A DNA stretch of 64,000 bases from Halichondria panicea (lineage: Eukaryota; Porifera; Demospongiae; Suberitida; Halichondriidae). How positions within the stretch are numbered: the first letter of the stretch is position 1; each line of letters opens with the position of its first letter. The position numbers and the translations under genes were made by a program. The stretch lies in NCBI RefSeq assembly GCF_963675165.1, contig NC_087393.1, positions 4,644,202-4,708,201 of the forward strand. The letters are read 5' to 3'. The notes under the pieces were generated by a model, which was not told where the DNA came from, did no database searches, and saw nothing but the letters and a program-made list of their open reading frames with translations. This document shows positions 31,525 through 43,736 of the stretch, piece by piece.

Positions 31525-34500
31525 ATGGAGGGGTCCAGTGGCTGGGGCTCATCTCCCCAACGGTACAGTGTGGATATACAACCTTCTCCTCCAACTCACC
31601 GTCAAATGTACAGTGTTGACATCCAACGATCGGTCGCTCCCTCAAGGCAGACCCCTTCACATGATTCACCCAGTTTGTCAAATGATCACTCGGGCCACGG
31701 TTCCCATGGAAGCAAGATGCAGAAATTCTCCAGGTGAGGGAGAGTGTAAACTGTGATCCCGGTCCATTAGTTTTGCATGCATCACTGCATTAGCCCATTA
31801 GTTTTGATCTAAATAAACTTAGATTCAGTTGTGCCTGCATAGTATTTTGCAGAGCACACAGAATCGATGAGAGCCATTGTATGATCGTCATTAGCTATAT
31901 AGCTCCATAGATAGCTCCTGCGCTGTCCACGCTGATAATAATTATAATGCTCTAAACTCCTTCACAGCTATTCCAGCCTTGATCGACCTCGCAAACACGC
32001 CAAGCACCCGACTAGTCCTGAGCTCCACAGCTCTCACACCCTCCCCAACCCTCACACCCACACTCCACACCGTCACAATACTGAGGGAGACGGTAGAGGG
32101 AATTTAAGAGGGCCTCAAGAAAATTCTTCAAGCTACCCCTCCGCTCCTCATCAGCAGACTAGATCTAGTCGATTGTCACAGCCAGACCCTTATGAAAACA
32201 GACGTTTTTCTCAATTCTCCGATGGAACTTTGACCCCGTCTCACTCTTCCCAAGCGAGCTACGATGGACAGGGGGTTTCCCCTTACAGTGATGGGCATCA
32301 ACATAAGTTGTCGCCGTGGGAATTGAGCAGTCCTCACAGTAGCCAATCGGATTCAACTCAGAGCTCTGAGCTTTTTTATTACAAAACAAGGTCAGTTTTT
32401 ATAACAACCACTTAATAATGTGACTCAAGCTTTCATTGTAAGTACAACCATTTGTGTGCGAACATTTTGGCAGTAGACACATTGTAGCCCATAGGAAGAC
32501 ACAACTGTCTGTGGGTTGGTTGCTATGAGTCCTTCAATGCACTCCTTAGCAGCGAAGGTGGGATAAGGCATAATCAATTACAGCTGCCCCCTCTACGAGC
32601 TAGCATTAGGACAGAGGGTCCTAGCTAGTAGGCGTATATATTATGTTTAGCTAGAATGCAATTGAAAATTAAGGCTTGTTTGTACCAAATGATACATGAG
32701 TACAAAAAATATATGTATGTATTATTATAGTTACATGCATCATAATGAAAAATGAGTGATATATTTCATATTGAAATTGAGTTGACTGAGTCTAATGTGA
32801 ATTCCCCTGCGTATCTAGTACCCTGGTCTGAAGTGTGCCACACAATACTGGTGTGGCCATTGAGTTAACTTTCACTTCCTCACATTAGTCATCAGTAACA
32901 GCATGCCTTCTTCAGTCTTAAGGTTACAATACGGTGTATCACCCTATACCCTCTGGTAGTCTTGGTGATTTTCCTGAAATGGACCTGTTTTTGGGATAAT
33001 TTCGAGTGCTCGTGTGTTTAGATCGGTGAGTTCGTTTGGGCTAGCTTATGATAGATAACCTTGGGTCTGTCTTTGTTAAGTGGTGCATTTTCACAATGAC
33101 AAGATGCATTTTGCAACCCTTTGAAATGCGCACCTACTAATGATGTGATCAGTGACTTTTCGGATTGACCATTGGCTCCACGATGATTTTAATCCTTGTG
33201 TTTAATCCCCTACACACAGGCCACCGGTGAGACCCTCGTCAGGTCGGAGCCGCAAACCAGCCCCTGTCCAGCTCCCCGTCCAACGGGCTGTCACCCCAAA
33301 TCCATCTGCCATGATCAACAGAGGTGAATAGTGAATGTATATTTTTGACCCACCGTAGCAGGGCCTGCAGGCATGGACCCAATGCACATCTAGGTGGGGT
33401 GGGCGAATAAATTATTTACTACTCAAATCTCAATCAATCAAAATTAATAATGATCGATGGACTACTAGTAACAATTCTAACTGTCTATTCTGACGTGTGT
33501 GTCTGTAATTACCTCTGGGCACAAAAAGTTGGCTAGCAAATGCGTGGTTTTAAAGAAGCCATCACTGATCCATTATAGCCAAACCATAATAATTATAACA
33601 GTTGAACACATGTGAAAATATCTGAATAATTGCTAAACACCTGCGCCAATCCTAACTTGTTTTTACTGGTTTTAATAATGATGCTACTTAACTATCACAG
33701 TATTTAATGATATTCGTAGGGGAGGCGTGGCAGCTGGAAGAGGACTGGGAGGGGCGTGGGTCTTCAGGTCATCCCAACACTCAAGGGGCAACCGTTGGCC
33801 ATATGGACCAAGCACTACTCCCGCAGAAACACTACTTTCATACGCTACCCTCACACTCCTCACACTCCTCACAGGCCTCCCATCATCACTCACAGCAACA
33901 CACAGTTGCACAGCAACAGCAAACAGGTAAAGGACTCTATTAGGAATTGTGTGTACAATGTTTGCTTTGCAGGGAGTATACCATTACCAAATCCCTGTAG
34001 ACCTACCTATTATAAGTTACCTATATATACAGCGTATAATAAGGTTACAAAGTAATACAGTTCCCTTCCATGCTATTTGGTCGCGTAGCATCGAGGCATG
34101 ATTTGGTAAGGGGTCGTCGTGATATAAAACACATATAATCCTCGTGTTTTATGCAAGGCAACTCGCCCTCGTGCTTAATTCTTTGTGCCTGTATATTATA
34201 TTATAACTACTCCAAAGATTAGTCTCCCCCTCCCTCCCTCCTCCCCAGTTGACAGAGTTGATCGTGTCCACCCACTCCAGAAACGACACAGTGTAGCCGG
34301 ATTACCAACCTCCCCCACACACCAGTCCCCTCACATCCCTCCCGTCTATCGTCATGACAGCAGGTCCCTGTCACATCACTCGAGTCAAGATTTCTCACCG
34401 AGAAATTCATCAGTTGTTAGTCCAACACATCTTGCTAACGGGCAGAGACGAGGCAGTTTTGCAAGTGTTGATAGTAACCATAGCTCTGGCTCGTATCATA

Positions 34501-37315
34501 GCAATACAAATTCGACTGCTTGTTTGAGGAGATCTTCCAGCATGCAGCTGCAGGTAAATCCATCACCAAAGGGATCCACTAGTCGAAGGGTAGTGGCTGT
34601 TATCGGTCAGCAGATCATATCCCCCGAGCGTGTGACTGATCACATGACTAGTCCAGGGAGAGACAACACTGAACATGAGGGGACAGATCACAGGAGGCAC
34701 TCCACTTCAGAAGCAAAACATAGACGACGACATCGCTACGAACAAGTCAGAGCACCACATCCGTACGAGAAGATAAAAGATGGTCTACCCCAAACATCAT
34801 ATCCCCGCTCACCCCCCTCACACCCCTCACAAAGCTCACGCCTCTCACAAAGCCCACACCCCTCACAAAGCTCACGCCTCTCACAAAGCCCACACCCCTC
34901 ACAAAGCTCACAGGAGGAGCCCGTCAAACCTTCACCTACCGTTAGTCGTTGGGTACCCACAAAGAGAGAGAGCCGTCCAAAAAGTAGCCCTGCTCCAAGA
35001 AAAACAAGTGACTCGATACTTAATCGTCTCTCCAGGAAAGGCACAACAAATTCTCCCGCTCCCGGGAAACGTTTCTCGGCCGGTAGTGTTCTAGACGGAC
35101 CTAAAGCACTAGACGAAGATCAGATGGTGGCAAAGTTGAAGCAACGAATGTCCAGCCCTGAAATACAGCTTCATACTCACACCCTGAACCGGTATTTCCC
35201 AAATGAGGAGCAAGAAAACTCCAAAGAACAGGTTAGTTTCTGTAATGGTAGTAATATCTTCAGAAGTTTAACCGTCTTTGATTAAATTTTCAGTGAAACT
35301 AAAAATGTTGATTTCCGTCTAGAAGAGTGCCAATTTAAAAGAGCCCTTCTCTTTTACATTCTAATTGATTCCCATGCATACAATAACAACCTCTAATTGG
35401 GTTATGAATGCATGCGTTGAATCATTGTTTACCACTGAACTCTTCCTTCCCTAAAGCAAAGTTAATGTGTTTCATGGCACAGAACCAAACAAATATGGTA
35501 ATGAAACCTTGTGATCTTCCATGATGCCAACTTAATACGAACGTTCTATTTGATATTGTCCAACGTTTAGCGTAAATCAAATTAGAAACGTGCATATAGA
35601 CGTGACAACATATTTGTTTTTGCTTTGTGTACTGATTGTGGTTTCTAGTTTAAGCGTGTCGGTGAATAACAGCCAAATTTAGTGAATCATTTGATGGTAT
35701 TCACTTGGGATGGTGCCACATGCAAAACTATGCGATTGTTATTGTAAATAAGAGTATACCTCCTCCCACTGCATGGGCTATTAAATGTATAGGCTGCGAA
35801 GGATTGGGCTAGTTTACCATTGTTAGCATAGTGTATAAACAGTGATAGCTAACCTGTTAGTTTATAACATTGTAGCTATTGTCTTCGTGTAGATACTACT
35901 AGTTCCAAGTATAGACATTGCTTCTCTGTGGAAAATTAGTATTCAGTTTCTCGAGGAGTGTTTAATATCTTTGATCTATTGCAACTTAACTAAGAACCTC
36001 AAGTGGCAGCCATACCGTGTACGCAAGGGAATACAACAGTAGTACATTGACAGGCTCAAGAAGTATTTGTTCATTAAGAGCAGCTCCATGATGATGAAGC
36101 CAGACTGGAATGTATCGAAGAATCCCACCTGCAACTGTGGTGCATCACACGATATTACTTCCCAATCAACTAGTAAACTGGCACAGCGTTCTCGTAGCTT
36201 CAGCTTTAGTGGATTAGCTAAACTAGCCACTGGTCTACACAAGTACACTGTCACTAGTGCAGCTGAGCATGCCAATGAGGTTGAACTCACGCTGAAAAAA
36301 GAGAGCAAGAGTTTTTCCAGGAATCGTAGTAACTCTGACTCTGGAAAAAAGTATCGAAGCACTAGACTCAAATTGCCAACATTTCGAAAGTCTGAGAGCT
36401 CAATGATGCCCATAGGAGTTAAGTTGAGCAGAGAAGAAGCACATTATGGCTGCACGTTGCCTTCAACAGAGTCCTCTCTAGAAGAAAGCATGTGTCTTAG
36501 TGATACCATATCATTCACAGTGAGTAGAAGAGCTACTGTTATAAATATTATGCAGGGCTGTCAACCAGCTACAGCCTGCAAGTAGTCCAATAGCACTCAT
36601 ATATTATGCTATACTGTGTTAGCTAGTCTGCTTAGTTGGCCTATTAATATGGTGCAACGTGTAGCTCCCATAGTGGGCTGTAGGCCCTAGGGCCCACTAG
36701 GGCCTAGTGGATGAAGAAATGTTGTGGTAGATACTGTTCAGCTCTAATCTATACTGTACAAATGTGCTAGCACAACGGATAATTATAGTGACTCTTATAT
36801 TCATCTTTTTATCATTAGTGAATATCCATAATACAATAATGTTGTTAAGGATCTTTACCAAATTTATGCCCAACACACTTTCATTTTTATTGTTTGATGA
36901 TCTTTACCCTCTCCACTGTAGAGCCTGAGTGACTCAGATGGCACCCCTTCAACTAAGAGGTAAGGATATAATAATTTTGTGTGGTTTATCGATCACTAAT
37001 TGTATTCTACGTAATGTTTGGTTGTTCCCTCAAATTCAAATACTGTAAAATGTGTAATGCAATTTTATAGTCTTGAGTTGCGACCAAATTAAAGCGCACC
37101 TGATCTTGATGCAAGACCTTATTACAGTCTTATCCAATGGGTTGTCTCATAACTCTGCTGGGAAATTAATCTTGCTGCGCAAGTTTGTAGTTAACTTCTT
37201 TCTTCGTTCAAGGCCTGTGGAGGAGACTAGTTTGTTTGAGGTCAGGATGGTTGTATGTGCTTGGGATAATAATAACGGCAGAATTTTTCTTTTGAGACAG
37301 CAACAAGGATATTGA
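31525..37315 (+). CDS. Ser/Pro/His-rich, probably disordered protein (8 exons)
   Basis: Phase-consistent exons 31525-31733, 31968-32390, 33220-33323, 33720-33926, 34249-35231, 36079-36519, 36922-36959 and 37213-37315 sum to 2,508 nt (835 residues). The sequence is low-complexity: SHSS and HSSQ runs, many basic-Ser sites (RRGS, RRSSS, RSRSFSFS, RKTSDS) that look like AGC-kinase or 14-3-3 sites, and a short Pro/Ser repeat (HPSQSSRLSQSP) in exon 5. Candidate folded parts are EDQMVAKLKQRMSSPEIQ and the CNCGASHDI region. No known domain is recognised. The stop at 37315 assumes the last exon reads through GTCAGG at 37241; if that is a donor, the gene could instead splice on into the following ANKFN1-type gene, which also has a Ser-rich N-terminus. 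Confidence 0.6.
32391..33219. other. intron of the Ser-rich gene
   Basis: 829 bp between exons 2 and 3. I see no gene, hairpin element or tandem repeat. AT-rich and otherwise featureless to my reading. Confidence 0.3.
35232..36078. other. intron of the Ser-rich gene
   Basis: 847 bp between exons 5 and 6. The acceptor (TATTTGTTCATTAAG) has a poor pyrimidine tract and was chosen because it is the phase-0 AG just before the open SSSMMMKPDWN frame. No other feature is seen. Confidence 0.3.
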
Positions 37316-38287
37316 AGATATGGAAACTACTAGAACTATGTACCGTTGGTGCTTCTGATTACACAATAATATTATGCATCATTATATGTAGAGAGGATGT
37401 ACTTAGAAATGCAGTGTTTAAGGAAGTTATGTTGTGAATTGCAATTTGGAACTTGGTTGGGAAAGAGTAGGGATAGATAGCGGAGAGATAGTGCACGTGG
37501 CGGATAATGGGGAAGCATCGAGTGGGCGGGGGGCGGGGGGTTGGGTGTGCAATGCTAACTATAATAGGTAAACGTCCTAGATCGTAAACTTATGAAATTA
37601 AAAGCAATCAAATCTCGTAAGAGTGCTGGGATATTTAGCAGGTTAAGTACTAAGGTAAAAAAAAAGGTCACTTATTTTGTATTGGGTAGATATGAAGGAA
37701 TGTTTACTTTGAGTTCAGTAACAAGGATATTGAAACTGCTCTAGTAACTGCGTATCACTAGTGCCTCTGATGATCTCACAATACTATTTTATCAATGTAG
37801 ATCTACAATGCACAGAGGATAGAGATACAGGAAGTTATGGTGTGAATTGTACACTTTATTAAAGCAATGGTAACTGTAATGGGTAAACATCTCTATGGGT
37901 ATACATTCTATACAACACTGCAGTTGGATAAGGAGATTGTTTGTAGTGTTGGGGTGACTACACGCCATGGCCCATTGATCTAATCATAACATGTGGTTAG
38001 TAACGGTATTCATATCGTTGAGTAGCTGAAATCAAAGCTATCTTATCTTTTGACCAGCTGAACTCATGCAAGAACTGAGACATAATCTTGTGTACAACTA
38101 CAGTGTTCTTGATTAGTGTTCCCTTGAAGTGTGCAAGCCGCCCTGCCCTCCGCTGCATTATCAACATAATTAATTAGCAAGCATGCATTGCACAAGCTGG
38201 CTGCTGCACTTATCTGGCTTCAAAGCTTCCTTATCAGTTCATCAAAGACTTGCCAGCTCAGTGAATAATTAGCTATAGCTAGCTTCC
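37316..38287. repeat. spacer with a diverged ~400-bp-spaced direct duplication
   Basis: The sequence AACAAGGATATTGAA with the following GTGCTTCTGAT, CACAATA, GAGAGGAT and GGAAGTTATG blocks at about 37303-37440 recurs at about 37720-37850, with many substitutions. A G-rich run (GGGCGGGGGGCGGGGGG) lies near 37525. No gene is supported. This is the spacer before the ANKFN1-type gene. Confidence 0.45.
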
Positions 38288-38295
38288 TATAAAAG
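38288..38295 (+). promoter_or_regulatory. TATA box candidate of the ANKFN1-type gene
   Basis: TATAAAAG lies 364 bases before the ATG at 38652. A second TATAAAAT is at about 38459. Either would give the downstream gene its own promoter and argues against it being only the 3' part of the Ser-rich gene. Confidence 0.35.
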
Positions 38296-38651
38296 TCATT
38301 GAAGCCAGCTTCTTTGGACTTTCAATTGTCTATTATAGAGCTAGAGTAGGCAGTTTTGTTAGATCTAGATTAGGCTATTGATAGTTAAGTTGGCAAGAGT
38401 TTTGATTTGTGTCAATTGGATAAGTGGGCAGCTCCATTCATTCAGAGCCATTCTGTCTATAAAATCTGGCAGTTAAGGAACAATCAGCACTAGCACTGTA
38501 CAAGACTCTATTGTAGACCCCAAGGGATTGCACTGAAGCATAAAGAAAGTTATCCTTTCAAGCAAAGTTTCGATAACAGAACTTGTTCAGTTTTCATAAC
38601 TAGACCAGTGTTTGCCACACTCTCATAGTTAAGTTGCTAGCTACCCAAGTC

Positions 38652-40900
38652 ATGAATGCTGATTGTGGAACAGACTGGTACTCTAACCTAGACGACAACA
38701 TGGAGTGTGAAGACACCTCATCTTCTCTCAACTCTCCTTGTCCAGATACTCTCAGCTCAGTGTCTAGTCTGTCTCTCTCACCAGCTCGCGAACCTGAGAA
38801 GAGGAGTCTGACTTATCGATCTAATACACCACACAATGGACGTCATATGCAGTCAGCAAGTGTTAGTGGAAAGTCAGCTCACAACCAGGGACGCAATCTG
38901 CAGCAAGTAACCAATGGACACAATGTGCAGCCGGCTCACACACACAGTGCACATCATCATATGCAGTCAGCAAGTAGATCTAATGGACAGTCAGCTTACA
39001 ACATTATACACAAGTTGCAGCAAGTAACAAATGGACACAATGTGCAGCCTGCACACACACACAGTGAACATCATCATATGCAGCCTGCACACACACACAG
39101 TGAACATCATCATATGCAGCCTGCACATACACGCAGTGAACATCATCCTGTGCAACCACTTAATATTGGACAGGGCATTTACTACTATGGAGATATTGGG
39201 CCATCACGGTCTGCCCCAGGCTCACCAGCTACCTCCAGGGGACAGCACAACTACACCCCAAGCAACCTCACAAACGGAATGAGTGCGAGCCACTCTCACA
39301 GACATCCTGCTCCTGTACAACAGCATCACTCCAATGGACACTCGCAGCATGCAAGCAGAAGAGTACATATCTCAGAGCATCTTCCCTCACTTCATGGATC
39401 ACAGCACAGAGAGCAAACTTCTTCAAATCATCCAGTGCCAGTGGCAACTAGTTCCAGATCCAGCTCAAAAATCCCTTCTTCTTCTGTGTCTTGTTACAGT
39501 GGCTTCAGTTTTGGTTCTCATTCTAAGAAGCACAAACTTCCAAAAGTTTTACGCAGAAAGAGATCGAAATCAGAGAAAGAGAAATCCAAACAAAAGAGGT
39601 CCCCAAACCATACTGCACACTTGAATGTGCACGGGTCTTCCTCTGTACACCCGCGAAGGACTCACGGTTATCTCAGCGATTGTGAAGGTTATAGACGTTC
39701 GCACAAAGCCGGTTTTTCAGAGCCGAATCAAAGACATCACAAACCGACGTATAGCCACGGCTATAGCAGTGATTATGAGGTTGTGAGACATCACAAACAC
39801 ACCCTACAACTCGAGCGCAATGCAAAGGGGTACAGTAGCGGTTATGAGACCACTGGTAGTTACTTTAGCGGGAGTGAATGGAGTGAAGATGAAAGTGAAA
39901 TTGAATATAGTAATGATGTTTTTTCCACTCTTCGCAGAGGTAGTCGAACTAAATCTACCGGGACTATTGTCCTGCATAAGATTGCCAAGAAGTTCGGCAA
40001 GATGAGTATCAAGAGCGGTGGTGGTGATGGCGGTGATGGAAGTGACGGGAGTGGAGGGGCCAAGTCCTCGTCCTGGAGTGCTAAGAAGGCATCAAAGAAA
40101 AGGAAGAAGAATACGAGGAGCAACTCGGTATCTAATCTGGCTGATGCTGACGAGTGAGTTCATAATCATAAGGTCATTGGTTTCTTGCAGTTTAGGATTT
40201 AGGTGTGTCTAATTTTCTCTGATTATATTTTTGTGTGTATTGCCAAAAAAATGATGATATTTATGTTTTGAGGTTTAATTGCCAACTACTCCCCCTCTCC
40301 ACACACACACACACACACACAGGCCTAGCCGTCTCACTCAAAGCATGGAGCAGTTGAACGATATCTGTCACACCCCCACCGGTACACCTAAGATGACCCG
40401 GTCATCTTCAAAGAGCAGACTCTCTCGCCGAGGCAGTGAGCCCGACCTCGATGCAGCTCCTTGTAAGTCATGCAGTGTATAGGGGAGACTCAAAGCTTTG
40501 TATGAGCTGATTGTGAGAGTTGGCCAACAGACAATGTTTATCTATGGCGTGCTGCATTCTCAGACTAATTTATTTCATTGTGTATATTTGTAGGGGGTCA
40601 GAATTAGATTGTACCTCAAGTGGTTCCTTTCTAAGAACTGGTGTAGCAATTTCCTCAATTAGTTGCTAATCTTTGTATAACGTACCAATTATAATAACTT
40701 GTAACCTCTCATGTACAACACTTATTACAACACTTATTGTTTAATATGTGTAAGTCAACAAGCTAGGTTGTTAATTGCTACAAGTCTGCACAGCTTGATT
40801 TCCTCTGTACACCTTGTTTCATTCTTAGGCTGTGTGTTTATGATGCACTGGCGTTAAACATGCATGTTATATTAACGGAAATTCACCCTACCCCCCCCCC

Positions 40901-40969
<69 letters not shown>

Positions 40970-42624
40970 GTCTGGGATGTTCAGATCTGGAAGCAAAAAG
41001 AATCTGTCCTGGGACCCTAATGAAGGTATTGTTGTGGTCTATGATTAATTGTACATGACTTGTGATGGTTTGGGTACCATAGTGATGCAGGCACATGGCC
41101 CACATGCAGTGTGGTGACCAATTAAAATATTTCGTGTGGCTAGCAGCTTGTGACCTATACTGTAGTTTAATATTATTGCCCATGCAAATGAAAGCCTTGT
41201 TGTATAGCCTGGTAGTTTGTGTACATAGTAGCTACTTCATTGTTGAGAGAGGTGTGCCATTGATTGTTAGACTAATGTTTATTCTAGATTGCACATTTGT
41301 GGTATTTGTGGTATTCACAACAGGTGTGCTAGTTAGTTAACCACATATATTCTGTGATCTCCTAGGTAATGTCCTTTTTTGTCCTCTTTTAATCTGCTAA
41401 CCAGTCTCTCAGCTTGTACTCACTATTCACGATTTGGCATATACACATTGCAGGGTGTCATACAGGATTTTGAAGTAGAGGGGGGAAATAAGAAAAGTAA
41501 CCAGAAAATGTTGCTAAAAAAAGGTCAACTGTTATTTCAATACCAGCTATGGACCCTCAGTCAGCAAAAAAAGGGGGGGAATTGGAGATAGGGGGGGATA
41601 TCCCCCCTTTCCCCCCCCCTGTATGACACCCTGCATTGCTGCCTATCCCTCCCTAAAATAGCACCTTTAGCGAGCACACGTACGTACATGTACATGAAGT
41701 ACAAAGTTAGATCATAGGGATCGAGCTGATAACGCTCATGCATGAAAGTGTGCATTTTAGGGATGGTATGTTATTGAGTGGTGTCAACAAATAGTTTGTG
41801 TTTAGGTGCTGGGGACGAATATGGCACAAGATGCACTTTCAAGAGTCCTTATTTCCAAGAGTGGTCTATAGCCTATAGGTCTATAGAGACGTGTGTAACT
41901 AGATCTCTTTAGAGAAAGACTCGGATGGAATGTAGCACTAGAGAGGAATGGATATGTTTATGGAAAACATTATTAAGCGACTACACACGCTAAACATAGC
42001 AACCTTCCATTAGTGTTCAGTCACTTGATCTCTCTCTAAGAATCTCCACAAATGATTATTCAGGTGTGCAAATATATGATTGTACATGTTATGCATCTTC
42101 ACTCTGTGGTGATAAACAGAGGCCTAGTAGAGTAACCAGAGACGTAGCTGCATGCATCTTTTATGGCTTAAAATACTTCTTTCTGTATACATGGCGGCAT
42201 ACTTAAGTCATGTGTGTTTGTGGGTACAAGACAGGTGGTCGTTTTTGGTAATTTCACTTTAATTCATGAGAGGTACACATACTTATATGTCTGATTGTCA
42301 TTTTAGACTGTAGGTGACTATTTGACTATATAGGGACTATTTTGGGTTACCATAATTATTTTGTTCAAAGCATGGCTAGCAGACATCATGTCTTTCTTTT
42401 GTGTGAAGATGAGGGTAATAATGTTATCAAATCAATATTTTGGCAGGTGCTGTATGTACTCACACACTAACACAAACACTCTTGTTTGTCTCATTAAAAA
42501 GCTGAGCCAAAGTTTTTCTTACAATCGTGATTTTCTCACATTATTAAACTCATAAATATTTACGCCATAAAAAACTTCTTTTTAACTCACGTACACACAC
42601 ACACACAATCCACACTCGGTCACA

Positions 42625-42680
<56 letters not shown>

Positions 42681-42892
42681 ATCCACACTCACGCACACAC
42701 TCCACAGAACTGTTTGAGCTGATTGAACGCGGCAACACGGAGGAACTGAAGCAGCTGCTCCAATCAACTACAACGATGGGCCTGAACCTGCAAGCGTAAG
42801 TCTTTAGTTTCATCGTTAACCTCAGTGGTGTGTGTGCATTAGTGGTGTGTGTGTGTGCCTAGTGTGTGTGTGTGTGTGTGCCTAGTGTGTGC

Positions 42893-42927
<35 letters not shown>

Positions 42928-43171
42928 CTAGTGTGTGTGTGTGTGTGTGTGTGTGTGCCTAGTGTGTGTGTGTGTGTGTGTGTGCCTAGTGTGTGGCTGT
43001 AATAGTGTTTCAACTGTTGGACTCTTAGTCTTCAGAGTTATGAGCGATCATAACATGTCCGAGTGCCAGCCAGAACTATAGGATATACAATTATGGTGTA
43101 TAGCAGTATTGGATTATGTACTGTATACCTTGAGGCCACCTCTGTACCTGTTCACACAGCGTCGACTACAA

Positions 43172-43230
<59 letters not shown>

Positions 43231-43691
43231 AGTATTGTTGTTGTACTAGATAAGTGTGACAGTTACTGAACACTACCTCCACTTGAATTACTTCCTCCAC
43301 TTGCCTGCTTCATGCTAGTAGCATGCAAAACATATTGCAACAGATATTACGTATGTGTTGTGGTTGCTACTTAGTTACATGCTTCCACTTAGCTTCCACT
43401 AGCTATGAATGTTTATTTGTCACAGGTTCAACGATGATGATCTCCTTCCCCTGGATGTGGCCGCCATGTTGAACCAATCGGAGATAGCCAAGCTACTCAT
43501 GGAGAAGGGAGCCAAGGACAGTGCAAAATGTGAGCAGAATTGAGCATCCGTTTTATGCCCCAGGGCAGCTGCGTGTGTGTATGTGCAGGTGTGCCACGAT
43601 TATCAACAGAAGCCTAGGACTGAGCTAATTATACAACCACTCGCTTCCCATAATTATGTCTGTTAAATTGCGGTTCATACATGCCCCACCC

Positions 43692-43736
<45 letters not shown>

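Noticed and set aside
34780-35094. Alternative frame with HKAHTPHKAHASHKAH repeats
   Set aside because: Shadow of the HPSQSSRLSQSP repeat; exon phases select the other frame.
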